From Mycolicibacterium sp. CR10 (GTDB lineage Bacteria > Actinomycetota > Actinomycetes > Mycobacteriales > Mycobacteriaceae), in contig NZ_STGE01000032.1 in assembly GCF_005222675.1 (NCBI RefSeq), forward strand, positions 1-64,000: DNA of 64,000 nucleotides. Reading direction: 5' to 3'. The notes beneath the pieces are model-generated. The model ran no database searches. It saw only the letters and a program-made list of their open reading frames with translations, and had not been told where the DNA came from. Shown here one piece after another: positions 50,848 through 59,861 of the stretch. Each line of letters opens with the position of its first letter. Position 1 is the stretch's first letter. Both the position numbers and the translations under genes were made by a program.

Positions 50848-51747
50848 ATGTCCACCAAGGGAGCGCCGAAGCCAATCGTGGTGGGCGTCGACGGCTCGCC
50901 GGCGTCCGGCCTCGCGGTGCGCTGGGCGGCCACCGACGCGGCCCTGCGCAGTGCCCCTCTCGTGCTCGTGCACACCTACCCCGCGCCGGTGGGAACATGG
51001 TCATCCGGGCTGGTCAACAGCTTTCTCGAGACGCAGCGCCGGACAGGCGCCGAGTTGCTCGGGGAGGCTGCGCGCCAGGCCCGTGAGATCGCCCATGAAT
51101 CACTAGAGCTGTCAGAGGAATTCGCCTTCAGGTCGCCGGCCGACGCGCTGATGGACATGTCGGCGCACGCGCAGATGGTGGTTGTGGGGTCGCGCGGCTC
51201 CGGGACGCTCAAGGGCATGGTCCTGGGCTCCGTCAGCACCCGCCTGGTCCACCATGCGGACTGCCCTGTCACGGTGATTCACGACGATCCTCCACCACCG
51301 CCACGGCCCGAGGCGCCCATCCTGCTGGGAAGCGACAACTCGCCGGCATCGGATCACGCCACCGAATTGGCATTCGACGAAGCCGCCACCCGGGGGGTGA
51401 GCCTGGTGGTGTTGCACTCCTGGTGGTCGCCGGGGGCGTTCCAGTTCCCCGGTTTCGACTGGGAGGGTCTGCGCCCCGATGTCGACGCCGAGCTTGAGCG
51501 CCGACTCGACCCCTGGCGGACGCGCTACCCAGACGTGCCGGTTCGGCGCATCGTCGTTCGCGATCAGCCCGCCCGCGAACTCGTCGGGCACTGCGACATT
51601 GCGCAGGCAATCGTGGTGGGCAGTCACGGGCTTGGCGGTGCAGCCGTCAGCGCACTGCTCGGCTCGGTGAGTTCAGCGGTGGTGCACTCCTCGCCCATCC
51701 CCGTCATCGTCGCCCGGGGCACCGGTACCCGACACCAGGATGCCTGA
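50848..51747 (+). CDS. Universal stress protein, tandem UspA domains
   Basis: A 299-residue two-domain USP. The first domain has an exact G-x2-G-x9-G-S signature (GSRG...LGS). The second reads GSHGLGGAAVSALLGS, one residue longer between the glycines. A proline-rich linker (PPPPPRPEAP) separates them. GGGAAGGGG precedes the ATG. No DevR-type box was seen in the 86 bases upstream, so it may be read through from the alcohol dehydrogenase gene. Confidence 0.88.
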   Translation: MSTKGAPKPIVVGVDGSPASGLAVRWAATDAALRSAPLVLVHTYPAPVGTWSSGLVNSFLETQRRTGAELLGEAARQAREIAHESLELSEEFAFRSPADALMDMSAHAQMVVVGSRGSGTLKGMVLGSVSTRLVHHADCPVTVIHDDPPPPPRPEAPILLGSDNSPASDHATELAFDEAATRGVSLVVLHSWWSPGAFQFPGFDWEGLRPDVDAELERRLDPWRTRYPDVPVRRIVVRDQPARELVGHCDIAQAIVVGSHGLGGAAVSALLGSVSSAVVHSSPIPVIVARGTGTRHQDA

Positions 51748-51908
51748 TCTGACAAGTCCGACTCCGAAGAAGCGCCGGTCAGCGCGATCCTTGCCGGCGC
51801 AAATGGTTTCGTGATCACACCACCGCTCCGTCGGTGTCCGAGAGTAAATCTGACCCGAACGGGCCAGGATTGCTGGCCCTCCGAGAGTTCGGGTGCCACA
51901 ATCGCCAC

Positions 51909-53633
51909 GTGACCGGTGAGCAGTCGCCTAAAAAAACTGGCGACGCGCCATTGCGGGACACGCTGTCGCATCTCCGGCTGCGCGAACTGCTCAGCGAGGT
52001 GCAGGACCGAATCGAGCAGATCGTGGCCGGCCGCGACCGGCTCGACGGCCTGGTCGACGCCATGCTCACCGTCACCGCCGGCCTCGAGCTCGATGAGACG
52101 CTGCGCACGATCGTGCACACTGCCCGCGAACTCATCGACGCACAGTACGGGGCCCTCGGCGTGCGCGGCGACGGCAACGAGCTCGTCGAATTCGTCTACG
52201 AGGGCATCGACGAGGACACCCGCCGGTTGATCGGTCCGCTACCCTCGGGCCGCGGCGTGCTCGGTGTCCTCCTCGAGCACCCGACCCCGATCCGGCTCGA
52301 CAACATCCACGACCACGTCGACTCCGTGGGATTTCCGCTACATCACCCACCGATGAAGACATTTCTCGGGGTGCCGATCCGGATCCGGGACAAGGTGTTC
52401 GGCAACCTCTACCTCACCGAGAAGCGATCGGGCCACCCGTTCAGCGAAGACGATCAGGTATTGGCTCAGGCGTTGGCCGCTGCCGCCGGAATCGCCATCG
52501 AGAACGCGCGTCTCTACCAGCAATCACAGACCCGGCAAGCCTGGATCGAGGCCACCCGCGACATCGGCACGGAACTGCTGGGCGGCACCGCCCCCGCCCG
52601 GGTCTTCCAGTTGATCGCCGATGAGGCCCTCAAGCTGACCGACGCCGAGGCGACCCTGGTCGCCGTTCCCTCCGATGACGACATCCCCCACAGCGACGTG
52701 CGCGAGCTGATCATCAGCGCCGCGTCCGGCTCCGCCCACCACACCCCGGGCACCGCAGATCCCATCTCGGTGGCGGATACCCTTGTGGGACAGGCTTTTG
52801 TTCAACGGACGCCGTACCGCGCCGACAGGCTCGACGTGCTCATCAGCGTCCTCCAGGATCAGGACCAAGGCCCGGCGTTGGTGCTGCCGCTGAGGAGCAG
52901 CGAGACCGTCGCGGGCGTGCTCATTGCAATGCGCCATGCCGGAGCCAAACCGTTCACCGACGATCAGTTGAGCATGATGTCCGGTTTCGCCGACCAGGCC
53001 GCCCTTGCCTGGGAACTCGCCAACGCCCAACACAGAATGCGTGAACTCGACGTGCTCTCCGACCGTGACCGCATTGCCCGTGACCTCCATGATCACGTCA
53101 TCCAGCGACTGTTCGCGGTCGGCCTGTCCTTGCAGGGCACCATTTCGCGGGCGCGGTCGGCCGAGGTTCAGCAGCGGTTGACCGCGGGCGTCGACGAACT
53201 TCAGGCGGTGATCGTCGACATTCGCACCGCCATCTTCGACCTGCACGCCGGCCAGGGCTCGACCCGGCTCCGGCAACGCCTCGACGACGTGCTGGCTCAG
53301 TTCGGAAGTGCCGACGTGCGCACCGCTGCGCACTACAGCGGCCCGCTGTCGGTGGTCGATGCAACCTTGGCCGAGCACGCCGAGGCGGTGGTCCGCGAAG
53401 CGGTCAGCAACGCCGTCCGCCATGGGCACGCGACGGAGGTGACCGTCCGCGTCCTCGTCGACGACAATCTGAGTATCGAGGTTCTCGACAACGGCGTGGG
53501 CATCGGCGACACCGGCACCGAAAGTGGGCTGGCCAACCTGCGTCGACGTGCCGCCGACTGTCACGGCGTGTTCAGCGTGGCCGCGCGGGACACCGGCGGC
53601 ACCGCACTGCTGTGGAGTGCCGCACTTCCCTGA
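51909..53633 (+). CDS. devS: DevS/DosT-type oxygen/redox sensor histidine kinase
   Basis: A 574-residue kinase closely matching mycobacterial DevS. Order: N-terminal LRDTLSHLRLRELLSEVQDR, GAF-A (about 60-200), GAF-B (about 230-380), HisKA_3 dimerisation box with His394 in RIARDLHDHVIQRLF, and a HATPase domain (REAVSNAVRH, DNGVGIGDTG, GLANLRRRA). In GAF-A the pair His145-His146 (GFPLHHPPMKTF) corresponds to the haem-ligand region of DevS. It should sense O2/NO/CO through haem and phosphorylate DevR. The GTG at 51909 gives homologous length; GTG 51834 is an alternative. It is the only sensor kinase in the window although there are two DevR-like regulators. Confidence 0.9.
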   Translation: MTGEQSPKKTGDAPLRDTLSHLRLRELLSEVQDRIEQIVAGRDRLDGLVDAMLTVTAGLELDETLRTIVHTARELIDAQYGALGVRGDGNELVEFVYEGIDEDTRRLIGPLPSGRGVLGVLLEHPTPIRLDNIHDHVDSVGFPLHHPPMKTFLGVPIRIRDKVFGNLYLTEKRSGHPFSEDDQVLAQALAAAAGIAIENARLYQQSQTRQAWIEATRDIGTELLGGTAPARVFQLIADEALKLTDAEATLVAVPSDDDIPHSDVRELIISAASGSAHHTPGTADPISVADTLVGQAFVQRTPYRADRLDVLISVLQDQDQGPALVLPLRSSETVAGVLIAMRHAGAKPFTDDQLSMMSGFADQAALAWELANAQHRMRELDVLSDRDRIARDLHDHVIQRLFAVGLSLQGTISRARSAEVQQRLTAGVDELQAVIVDIRTAIFDLHAGQGSTRLRQRLDDVLAQFGSADVRTAAHYSGPLSVVDATLAEHAEAVVREAVSNAVRHGHATEVTVRVLVDDNLSIEVLDNGVGIGDTGTESGLANLRRRAADCHGVFSVAARDTGGTALLWSAALP

Positions 53634-53665
53634 CGCACGTTCCGGGTCCACCGGCCCTCGCTCCC

Positions 53666-53681
53666 AGGGACCTACGGCCCT
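53666..53681 (+). promoter_or_regulatory. DevR-type box upstream of USP
   Basis: AGGGACCTACGGCCCT matches GGGAC-N4-GGCCC, a very typical DosR site. It lies 87 bases before the USP at 53769. Confidence 0.65.
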
Positions 53682-53768
53682 GCCGGGTGAGCCGCGTGCC
53701 TGAATACCCTTGCTGAGGAGCATTCATCGTGCGCCGGCCATCGGTGGAATGCCTCGGAAGGGGCGCAG

Positions 53769-54665
53769 ATGATCAAGTCCGCAAGTGAGTTCGGCATTCT
53801 CGTCGGGATCGACGGCTCACCGGAGTCGGACGCCGCGATTCGCTGGGCTGCTCACGAGGCCGAACTGCGACATCTGCCTGTCACGTTGATGCACGTCGTG
53901 GCGCCCGCACTGGTGACCTGGCCGATCGAAACCCTCGAGTTCAGCTATCAGCAGTGGCAGAACGACAACGCACAGTATGTGATCGAGCAGGCGCAGAAGG
54001 TCGTGCAGACGGCGGTCGGCGACGCCGCGCCGCCCGACGTACGAGTCCGGTTGCGCCATGACGGCGTCATGACGGAGTTGTCCGCCGCGTCGGCGAAGGC
54101 GTCGCTGGTGGTGGTCGGTAGCCGAGGGGTGGGCCCGCTGGGCGCAGCGGTGCTTGGGTCCGTCAGCCGGAGCCTGCTCCACCACGCCGGATGTCCGGTG
54201 GTCATCACCAAAGCGACGGCGCCCAGAGCGCCCGACCGGACGTCGCCCGTCCTGCTGGGGATCGACGGGTCACCGGCATCCGACGCCGCCATAGCCGTGG
54301 CTTTCGACGAAGCATCGCGCCGGGGTGTCGACCTCGTTGCGCTGCACGCATGGAGTGACGTCGGGGTATTTCCCATCCTGGGCATGGACTGGCACCAGTA
54401 CGAGCAACAGGGACACGAGCTGCTCGGCGAGCGTCTCGCCGGCTGGCAGGAGCGCTACCCCGACGTCCACGTGCGGCGGCGGATCGTGTGCGACCGAGCC
54501 GCACGGTGGCTCATCGACGACGCGAAACAGGCCCAGCTCGTCGTCGTCGGCAGCCGCGGCCGCGGCGGGATCTCCGGCCTGCTCCTCGGCTCTGTCAGCA
54601 CCGCTGTCGCCGAATCCGCGTCAACCCCGGTCATCGTGGTCCCGAGTTCACCCCGCGCCGACTGA
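53769..54665 (+). CDS. Universal stress protein, tandem UspA domains
   Basis: A 298-residue USP with both ATP signatures intact (GSRGVGPLGAAVLGS and GSRGRGGISGLLLGS). It starts with ATG after GGAAGGGG. A strong DevR-type box lies upstream, directly after the devS gene. It stands before the Acg-USP-DevR triad, which has its own box, so it is probably its own transcription unit. Confidence 0.88.
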   Translation: MIKSASEFGILVGIDGSPESDAAIRWAAHEAELRHLPVTLMHVVAPALVTWPIETLEFSYQQWQNDNAQYVIEQAQKVVQTAVGDAAPPDVRVRLRHDGVMTELSAASAKASLVVVGSRGVGPLGAAVLGSVSRSLLHHAGCPVVITKATAPRAPDRTSPVLLGIDGSPASDAAIAVAFDEASRRGVDLVALHAWSDVGVFPILGMDWHQYEQQGHELLGERLAGWQERYPDVHVRRRIVCDRAARWLIDDAKQAQLVVVGSRGRGGISGLLLGSVSTAVAESASTPVIVVPSSPRAD

Positions 54666-54691
54666 CCGGCAGGCCGTACGGCTCCCGCAAG

Positions 54692-54706
54692 AGGACCATT
54701 GACCCT
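54692..54706 (+). promoter_or_regulatory. DevR-type box upstream of Acg nitroreductase
   Basis: AGGACCATTGACCCT fits GGAC-N4-GNCCC. It ends 54 bases before the ATG at 54761, the same spacing as at the paralogous left-hand gene. Confidence 0.55.
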
Positions 54707-54760
54707 GTCCGTGCCCCCCGATCCTGCGGCAGGGTTGACGCAGCCCAACGGAGGTGCAAC

Positions 54761-55753
54761 ATGCGCGATGTCGTGGTGGACACCGATGTCATCAGAGATG
54801 CCGTGTGGTTGGCGTGCCGGGCGCCGTCGCTGCACAACAGTCAGCCGTGGCGGTGGATCGCGCAGCGACACGGCGTGCAACTCTTCCTCGACGCGGACCG
54901 GGCGCCCAGGTCGACCGATACCTCAGGCCGCGAGGCGGTGATCGGTTGTGGCGCAGTACTGGACCACTTTCGGGTAGCCATGGCAGCGGCGGGATGGGCC
55001 ACGAATGTCGACCGGTTTCCCAATCCCAACAACCTCGACCACCTGGCGTCGGTGGATTTCAGCCCGTTGGACTTCGTGACCGACGGTCACCGCAGTCGGG
55101 CGCAGGCCATCCTGCAACGACGCACCGACCGGTTGCCCCTGGCGGCCCCGGCACACTGGGAACCTTTCCTGGAACAGCTGCGCGGCACCATGGACGGATC
55201 GGAGGTGTTCCTCGATGTCGTGGCCGGCGAGCATCACGCGGAGCTCGCGCGCGCCTCGCAACTCGCGGAATCGCAGCGCCTCTACGACTCCTCGTATCAT
55301 TCCGAAATCATCGGTTGGACAAGCGGTTTCAGCGGCGCAGACGGCATACCGCCGGGCGCCTTGCTGTCGGCCACCGAAACCGAACGCGTCGACATCGCCC
55401 GTCAGTTCCCGTCCTCACCGCACCCGGAGCGGCGGCCCGATATCTCCGCCGACCACGCCAACGTGCTGGTGCTGTCCACGCCCGACGACACCCGCCGCAG
55501 TGCCCTTCGGTGCGGCGAGGCCCTCTCCGCGGTGCTGCTGGACGCCACGATGGCCGGCATGGCCACCTGCACACTGACCCACATCACCGAGGTGGCAGCG
55601 AGCCGGCACGTCGTGGCGACGCTGATCGCACGCGACGCCGCTCCCCAGGTCGTGGTCCGGGTAGGCGACTCCCCTGGCACCGGCGACCAGATCCCCATTA
55701 CGCCGCGCCGGCCGATCGGCGATGTCTTCGAGGTCGACCCCGGGAGCGAATGA
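54761..55753 (+). CDS. Acg-family nitroreductase-like flavoprotein
   Basis: A 330-residue Acg-type protein with APSLHNSQPWRW at residues 21-32, RSTDTSGREAVIGCGAVLDH, FRVAMAAAGWATN and C-terminal ATCTLTHITEVAASRHVV. Length and all motif positions equal those of 1214-2206, so these are recent paralogs. ACGGAGG precedes the ATG. It begins an Acg-USP-DevR unit with a DevR-type box upstream. FMN binding is expected; the catalytic role of the family is unresolved. Confidence 0.87.
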   Translation: MRDVVVDTDVIRDAVWLACRAPSLHNSQPWRWIAQRHGVQLFLDADRAPRSTDTSGREAVIGCGAVLDHFRVAMAAAGWATNVDRFPNPNNLDHLASVDFSPLDFVTDGHRSRAQAILQRRTDRLPLAAPAHWEPFLEQLRGTMDGSEVFLDVVAGEHHAELARASQLAESQRLYDSSYHSEIIGWTSGFSGADGIPPGALLSATETERVDIARQFPSSPHPERRPDISADHANVLVLSTPDDTRRSALRCGEALSAVLLDATMAGMATCTLTHITEVAASRHVVATLIARDAAPQVVVRVGDSPGTGDQIPITPRRPIGDVFEVDPGSE

Positions 55754-55798
55754 CCCGCTGGGGCCGAGGACCGACAACCAACGCAGGGAGACGAGAGA

Positions 55799-56653
55799 AT
55801 GCCCGAGCACCAGGCACTGCCCGATATCGTCGTGGGAATCGACGGTTCTCGAACCGCCATCGATGCGGCGCTCTGGGCGGTTGACGATGCGGTCAGTCGC
55901 GGCATCCCGCTGCGCCTCGTGTGCGTGGTGGCACCGGCGAACACCGCGCCGTCGGGCATTCACGACGTGAGAACGGCAGAGAGGGCGCTTCGCGAGGCGA
56001 TTGCCGCGGTCGAGTCCGCCGACGAGACCGTCAAGATCGAACACGAGATCGTGCACGGCGAACCGGTGCATGCCCTGAAGACGGCCTGCCGGGGATCGGC
56101 GATGCTCTGCGTCGGCGCCGCCGGCCTGGCGCACAGTGGGCGCGGCCGCATCGGATCCACCGCTGCCGCCCTGGCCGCGACGGCGCAGTGTCCGGTCGCC
56201 ATCATCACTGCTCACCATCCGCCGCCGCTGGATGGGGGCTGGGTGGTCGCCGAGATCAATGAGTCACCGGCGCGCGAGACCACCCTGCGGCGCGCCACAG
56301 AAGAGGCGTTGCTGCGGCACGCGCGGCTGTGTGTGGTCACCACATGGCTGTCCAGGTACACCGACATCCATGACAACCACGCCGTCGCCGACGGCAACCG
56401 GCTGGCGAAGGCCCGATTGGACCGCCGGCTGAGCGACTGGCGGCGGCGTTACCCAGACCTCGACGTGCAGGCGGTGGCCGCGCACGGAAGTTTCGTGAAT
56501 TACCTTGCCCGAGAATCGGGATCGATCCAATTGGTCGTCGTCGCCCACGACCGGGCCAACGGAATCGGTGAGTTGGTCGGCCCTCCGGGCCGCGGCGCCT
56601 TGCGCGACACCAACTGCGGAATCTTGATCTGCGAACCGCAGAACGTATTGTAA
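55799..56653 (+). CDS. Universal stress protein, tandem UspA domains
   Basis: A 284-residue USP. Domain 1 has GAAGLAHSGRGRIGS as ATP signature and CPVAII. Domain 2 lacks the glycine signature (VVVAHDRANGIGELVG), as in the paralog at 2200-3024. GGGAGACGAGAG precedes the ATG. It lies between Acg and DevR, in the same order as in the left-hand triad. Confidence 0.88.
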   Translation: MPEHQALPDIVVGIDGSRTAIDAALWAVDDAVSRGIPLRLVCVVAPANTAPSGIHDVRTAERALREAIAAVESADETVKIEHEIVHGEPVHALKTACRGSAMLCVGAAGLAHSGRGRIGSTAAALAATAQCPVAIITAHHPPPLDGGWVVAEINESPARETTLRRATEEALLRHARLCVVTTWLSRYTDIHDNHAVADGNRLAKARLDRRLSDWRRRYPDLDVQAVAAHGSFVNYLARESGSIQLVVVAHDRANGIGELVGPPGRGALRDTNCGILICEPQNVL

Positions 56654-56693
56654 GGGCGTACTTCGGGCTGACGGCGATCATGGAGGTCTTCGC

Positions 56694-57344
56694 ATGGTGA
56701 AGGTCTTTCTGGTGGACGATCACGAAGTCGTCCGACGCGGACTGATCGACCTTCTCAGCGCAGACGACGAATTGGAGGTCGTGGGCGAGGCCGGCTCAGT
56801 GGCGCAGGCGATGGCCCGCATCCCGGCCCTGCAGCCCGATGTTGCGGTGCTCGACGTCAGATTGCCCGACGGCAACGGGATCGAGTTGTGTCGTGATCTG
56901 TTGTCGCAACTGCCCTATCTGCGGTGCCTCATGTTGACGTCATTCACCTCAGATGAAGCGATGCTCGACGCGATCCTGGCCGGCGCCAGCGGGTATGTCA
57001 TCAAAGACATCAAGGGCATGGAACTGGCGCAGGCCATCAAAGATGTCGGCGCAGGCCGGTCGCTGCTCGACAACCGCGCTGCAGCAGCGCTGATGGCCAA
57101 GCTGCGGGGAGCGGCCGAACATTCCGATCCGTTGTCCGGGCTCAGCGCCCAGGAACGGGTTCTGCTCGACCTGCTCGGCGAAGGCCTGACCAACCGCCAG
57201 ATCGCCGACCGGATGTTCCTGGCGGAAAAGACGGTCAAGAATTACGTCTCTCGACTCCTGGCCAAGCTTGGCATGGAACGCCGTACCCAGGCAGCGGTGT
57301 TCATCTCCAAGCTGGACCGCACCGACCGCGCCGGCTCCGACTGA
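56694..57344 (+). CDS. devR: Dormancy response regulator DevR/DosR
   Basis: A 216-residue NarL-type regulator that follows the M. tuberculosis DosR sequence almost word for word: MVKVFLVDDHEVVRRGL, phosphoacceptor Asp54 in VLDVRLPDGNGIELCRDLLS, TSDEAMLDAILAGASGY, KDIKGMELA, and recognition helix AEKTVKNYVSRLLAKLGMER with Lys179, Lys182 and Asn183 that contact DNA in DosR. GGAGG precedes the ATG. It activates hypoxia/NO-responsive genes through GGGAC-N4-GTCCC boxes, several of which are in this window. DevS at 51909 is its likely kinase. Confidence 0.94.
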   Translation: MVKVFLVDDHEVVRRGLIDLLSADDELEVVGEAGSVAQAMARIPALQPDVAVLDVRLPDGNGIELCRDLLSQLPYLRCLMLTSFTSDEAMLDAILAGASGYVIKDIKGMELAQAIKDVGAGRSLLDNRAAAALMAKLRGAAEHSDPLSGLSAQERVLLDLLGEGLTNRQIADRMFLAEKTVKNYVSRLLAKLGMERRTQAAVFISKLDRTDRAGSD

Positions 57345-57366
57345 CGCCCTGATCGGGTTCGCGCCC

Positions 57367-58131
57367 TCAACGGCGCACCACGAGCACCGAGCAGCCGGGA
57401 TATCCCAGGATGGGGTGACAGCCCGAGGTCTCGGAGTCCGAGATCCTGTCGGCGTCGCAGCGACCGACAACGGCGAGCCCGACGCCTCGGTCGCCCTCCC
57501 CGGGGACCCGGTAGGGCCTGCCGGTGCCCGCGGCCACCACCTCGACAGGAACGTCAGGGTAACGCCGTACCCAACTGTCGGCGCGTTGATCGATCTGGCG
57601 CACCGTCGTCCCGCGCAACCGGCCTTCCCGCATGGCCAGGTGCACCACATCGTCGTTGCCGGGTTCGTCGGACAGCACGACCGCGATCACCCCGGCGGTA
57701 CGGGCGCTGCCGTCGAGGTGACTCCGGATGATCGCCACCGGACATTCCGCCTCCCCCGCCAGCGCGGTGACGGTGGCACCGAACACCCGACCCTCCCCGG
57801 AGGCGGTCGGCCCGGCGCCGACGCACACCATGGCGCCGTTGTGCGATTCGCTCACCAGCACCTCACCTGGCTCGCCGTGGATTTGCACCGTGTGCACGCG
57901 AACGCGATCCAGCGCGAGCAACGCGGCGTCCTCTGCCTCGTCCAGAACCGTGTCGCCGCCGGGAGCATCGTGGCGGCGGGCCGCCCCCGGGGACACGACG
58001 TGAACGATGCGCAGGGGCACATCGCGATCGACCGCTTCGGCCGCCGCCCACCGCACCGCGTTGAGTGCGGAATGGGAGCCGTCGACACCCACGATGACCG
58101 CCCCGATGGATTCGTGCGCAGAGTGGCTCAT
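57367..58131 (-). CDS. Degenerate universal stress protein
   Basis: A 254-residue UspA-type protein. It starts MSHSAHESIGAVIVGVDGSH, but the ATP signature is lost in both halves: domain 1 reads GAGPTASGEGRVFGA and domain 2 ends GYPGCSVLVVRR after an unrelated loop. It therefore belongs to the non-ATP-binding USP type. It starts two bases after the Rv1733c-like stop, so the two are co-transcribed, and it is convergent with devR. Confidence 0.82.
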   Translation of the reverse strand: MSHSAHESIGAVIVGVDGSHSALNAVRWAAAEAVDRDVPLRIVHVVSPGAARRHDAPGGDTVLDEAEDAALLALDRVRVHTVQIHGEPGEVLVSESHNGAMVCVGAGPTASGEGRVFGATVTALAGEAECPVAIIRSHLDGSARTAGVIAVVLSDEPGNDDVVHLAMREGRLRGTTVRQIDQRADSWVRRYPDVPVEVVAAGTGRPYRVPGEGDRGVGLAVVGRCDADRISDSETSGCHPILGYPGCSVLVVRR

Positions 58132-58132
58132 G

Positions 58133-58717
58133 CTAGGCGTTGTTGTTTGTGCGGCCGTTGCCTGCGAGGTCGTCGAGCTCGCGGTCCCAGTCGGCGTAGC
58201 GCAGCCGGATGAGCCTGAGGCGCAGCCCCGCCCACACGGCCGTGGCGGATCCGACGAGAGCAGCCCACAGTGCCAGCGCAGCCACGATCGCTGCCGCCGC
58301 GGCATCCTCGTCTGTCAGAGGCTCTGCAGAGCGGTTGCCCGCGGCGTCGACCCAGATCGTCAACGGCTCACCGGCTTTCAGCCGGCCGGTGCGCATTTCG
58401 GCGGTATGCGTCCCGCCGGCGTAGCGCCAGTGAACCTGGGTGAGGAATGGCTTCTCGTAGGCCTCCGGCGACGCCGTGCTGTCCCGCGTCGCGGTGGCCT
58501 CGACCTGATGGCGAGTGAGTCGATCGGACGCGAACGCATGTGTCCGCTCGTCGAACACTGCCGTTCCGGCCGCGCCGGCCAGCGGGATCACCAGGATGCC
58601 CACCACGACGATCAGCAGAACAGCAACCGCTTCAATGCGATCGCTGCCGCGTACCAGTGGATTTCGGGCCAGCAGGTGGTGCCACCAGCTGCCGAGACTG
58701 AGCGAGAAGGTCTGCAT
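58133..58717 (-). CDS. Rv1733c-like membrane protein
   Basis: A protein of 194 residues (210 if the ATG at 58765 is used) resembling the DosR-regulon protein Rv1733c: RNPLVRGSDRIEAVAVLLIV, a first membrane helix ending PLAGAAGTAVFDERTH, an extracytoplasmic middle part with WVDAAGNRSAEPLTDEDAAA, and a second helix ALWAALVGSATAVWAGL before a basic tail. The start at 58717 is preferred because GGAG lies just before it and it leaves 73 bases to the DevR-type box. It sits in the cell membrane; the function of the family is unknown. Confidence 0.82.
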   Translation of the reverse strand: MQTFSLSLGSWWHHLLARNPLVRGSDRIEAVAVLLIVVVGILVIPLAGAAGTAVFDERTHAFASDRLTRHQVEATATRDSTASPEAYEKPFLTQVHWRYAGGTHTAEMRTGRLKAGEPLTIWVDAAGNRSAEPLTDEDAAAAAIVAALALWAALVGSATAVWAGLRLRLIRLRYADWDRELDDLAGNGRTNNNA

Positions 58718-58790
58718 GGCGACTCCATCACGGTGGCGGCCGATCGTTTCCGTAGTCCCGATCATCGTCGGAACCCCGCCGGGAGTGCAG

Positions 58791-58804
58791 AGGCGAAAGT
58801 CCCA
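58791..58804 (-). promoter_or_regulatory. DevR-type box upstream of Rv1733c-like gene
   Basis: On the minus strand TGGGACTTTCGCCT holds GGGAC-TTTC-GCC, a partial DosR box. It lies 73 bases before the preferred start at 58717. Confidence 0.5.
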
Positions 58805-58837
58805 CTGTGGGAGGCCAAACGCCTGCTGTCGACGGCG

Positions 58838-59836
58838 TCAGAAGTGTTGCAGCGGCGCACCGTCGAGTCGAGTGACCGCCTCATCCAGTGGGCGCCGCGG
58901 CGTGCTGGGTAGTGGGTCCGTGCCCACCGGCGCCCACCCGATGCGCAGCAGCATCTGTGGATAGCCCGCCGACCCGAATACGTCCTGCCCGATCTCGGCT
59001 CGAATGTCGGGAATCTCCAGCGGCCCCGTCACCGGGCAACTCGCGAGCCCGGCCGCAGCGGCCGTCAGAAGCACCAGACTGGTGGCCTCACCGGCGCGAA
59101 GCTGCGATACCGGGTCATCGCTGGCCGTGCCCAAGGCGATGACGGCCGCGTTGTCCTGCGCAGGGGTCGCCTCGGCGGGTTGTAGCGACATTGCACCGGC
59201 AACGGACCGTGTCGGTGTCTCGGCGGCAGGGTCGAACAGTGGTGCACTCCGCTCCGGAACTTCGGCGGTCGACCCGTAATGCCCGCTCCAACTGGATAAT
59301 TCGGCAGGGTACTCGAGGTCGCCGCGGTGCCGCCGTTCCGCCTCCAGCACCTGTCGCGTGAGATTGGTGAGGGTGTCGAATCGCCGCAACATGACGCCCG
59401 AACGTGCGGCTCGCGCACCCATCATCGCCAACTCTCCCGGCGGTACCGGCCAGGAGCTGTAGGTGCGCCTGTCCGTGTGGCGCTGCGGAATTGCCCCGGC
59501 CAGAGAGACGTCCGAATCCGTGGGCGGATAGCGGTGAATCTCCACGGCCGCCAGATGATTCGGATCCGCTTGGCTGGGGAAGTGGTGAACCTTCGCCTGC
59601 CAGCCCAGCGCAGCGAGCGCGACCTGACAGTGATTCAGGGTTGCCCCGCAGCTGAGCATCAGATCGCGGGCATCCGGATCGGTATGCGGCAGAGCCAATT
59701 CCGGATCGGAATAGAGATGCAGGCTGCGGTCGCCGACCCGCCAGTTCCACGGCTGCGAGTTGTGCTTCGACGGTGCCCTGGTGGCCAGCAGAAGCGCCGA
59801 CCGCAAAGTGTCGGTGTCGGGAAAGTGAGGAGTCAT
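58838..59836 (-). CDS. Acg-family nitroreductase-like flavoprotein
   Basis: A 332-residue Acg-type protein with RAPSKHNSQPWNW near residue 20, HTDPDARDLMLSCGATLNH and SCPVTGPLEIPDIRAE plus PQMLLRIGWAPVG near the end. It is the counterpart of 3728-4720. The ATG at 59836 lies 25 bases after the stop of the USP at 59862, so it probably shares that gene's DevR-type promoter. The C-terminal residues DEAVTRLDGAPLQHF match the left copy only loosely. Confidence 0.86.
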   Translation of the reverse strand: MTPHFPDTDTLRSALLLATRAPSKHNSQPWNWRVGDRSLHLYSDPELALPHTDPDARDLMLSCGATLNHCQVALAALGWQAKVHHFPSQADPNHLAAVEIHRYPPTDSDVSLAGAIPQRHTDRRTYSSWPVPPGELAMMGARAARSGVMLRRFDTLTNLTRQVLEAERRHRGDLEYPAELSSWSGHYGSTAEVPERSAPLFDPAAETPTRSVAGAMSLQPAEATPAQDNAAVIALGTASDDPVSQLRAGEATSLVLLTAAAAGLASCPVTGPLEIPDIRAEIGQDVFGSAGYPQMLLRIGWAPVGTDPLPSTPRRPLDEAVTRLDGAPLQHF

Positions 59837-59861
59837 TAGTGACGTCCGCAGCACACGACGG

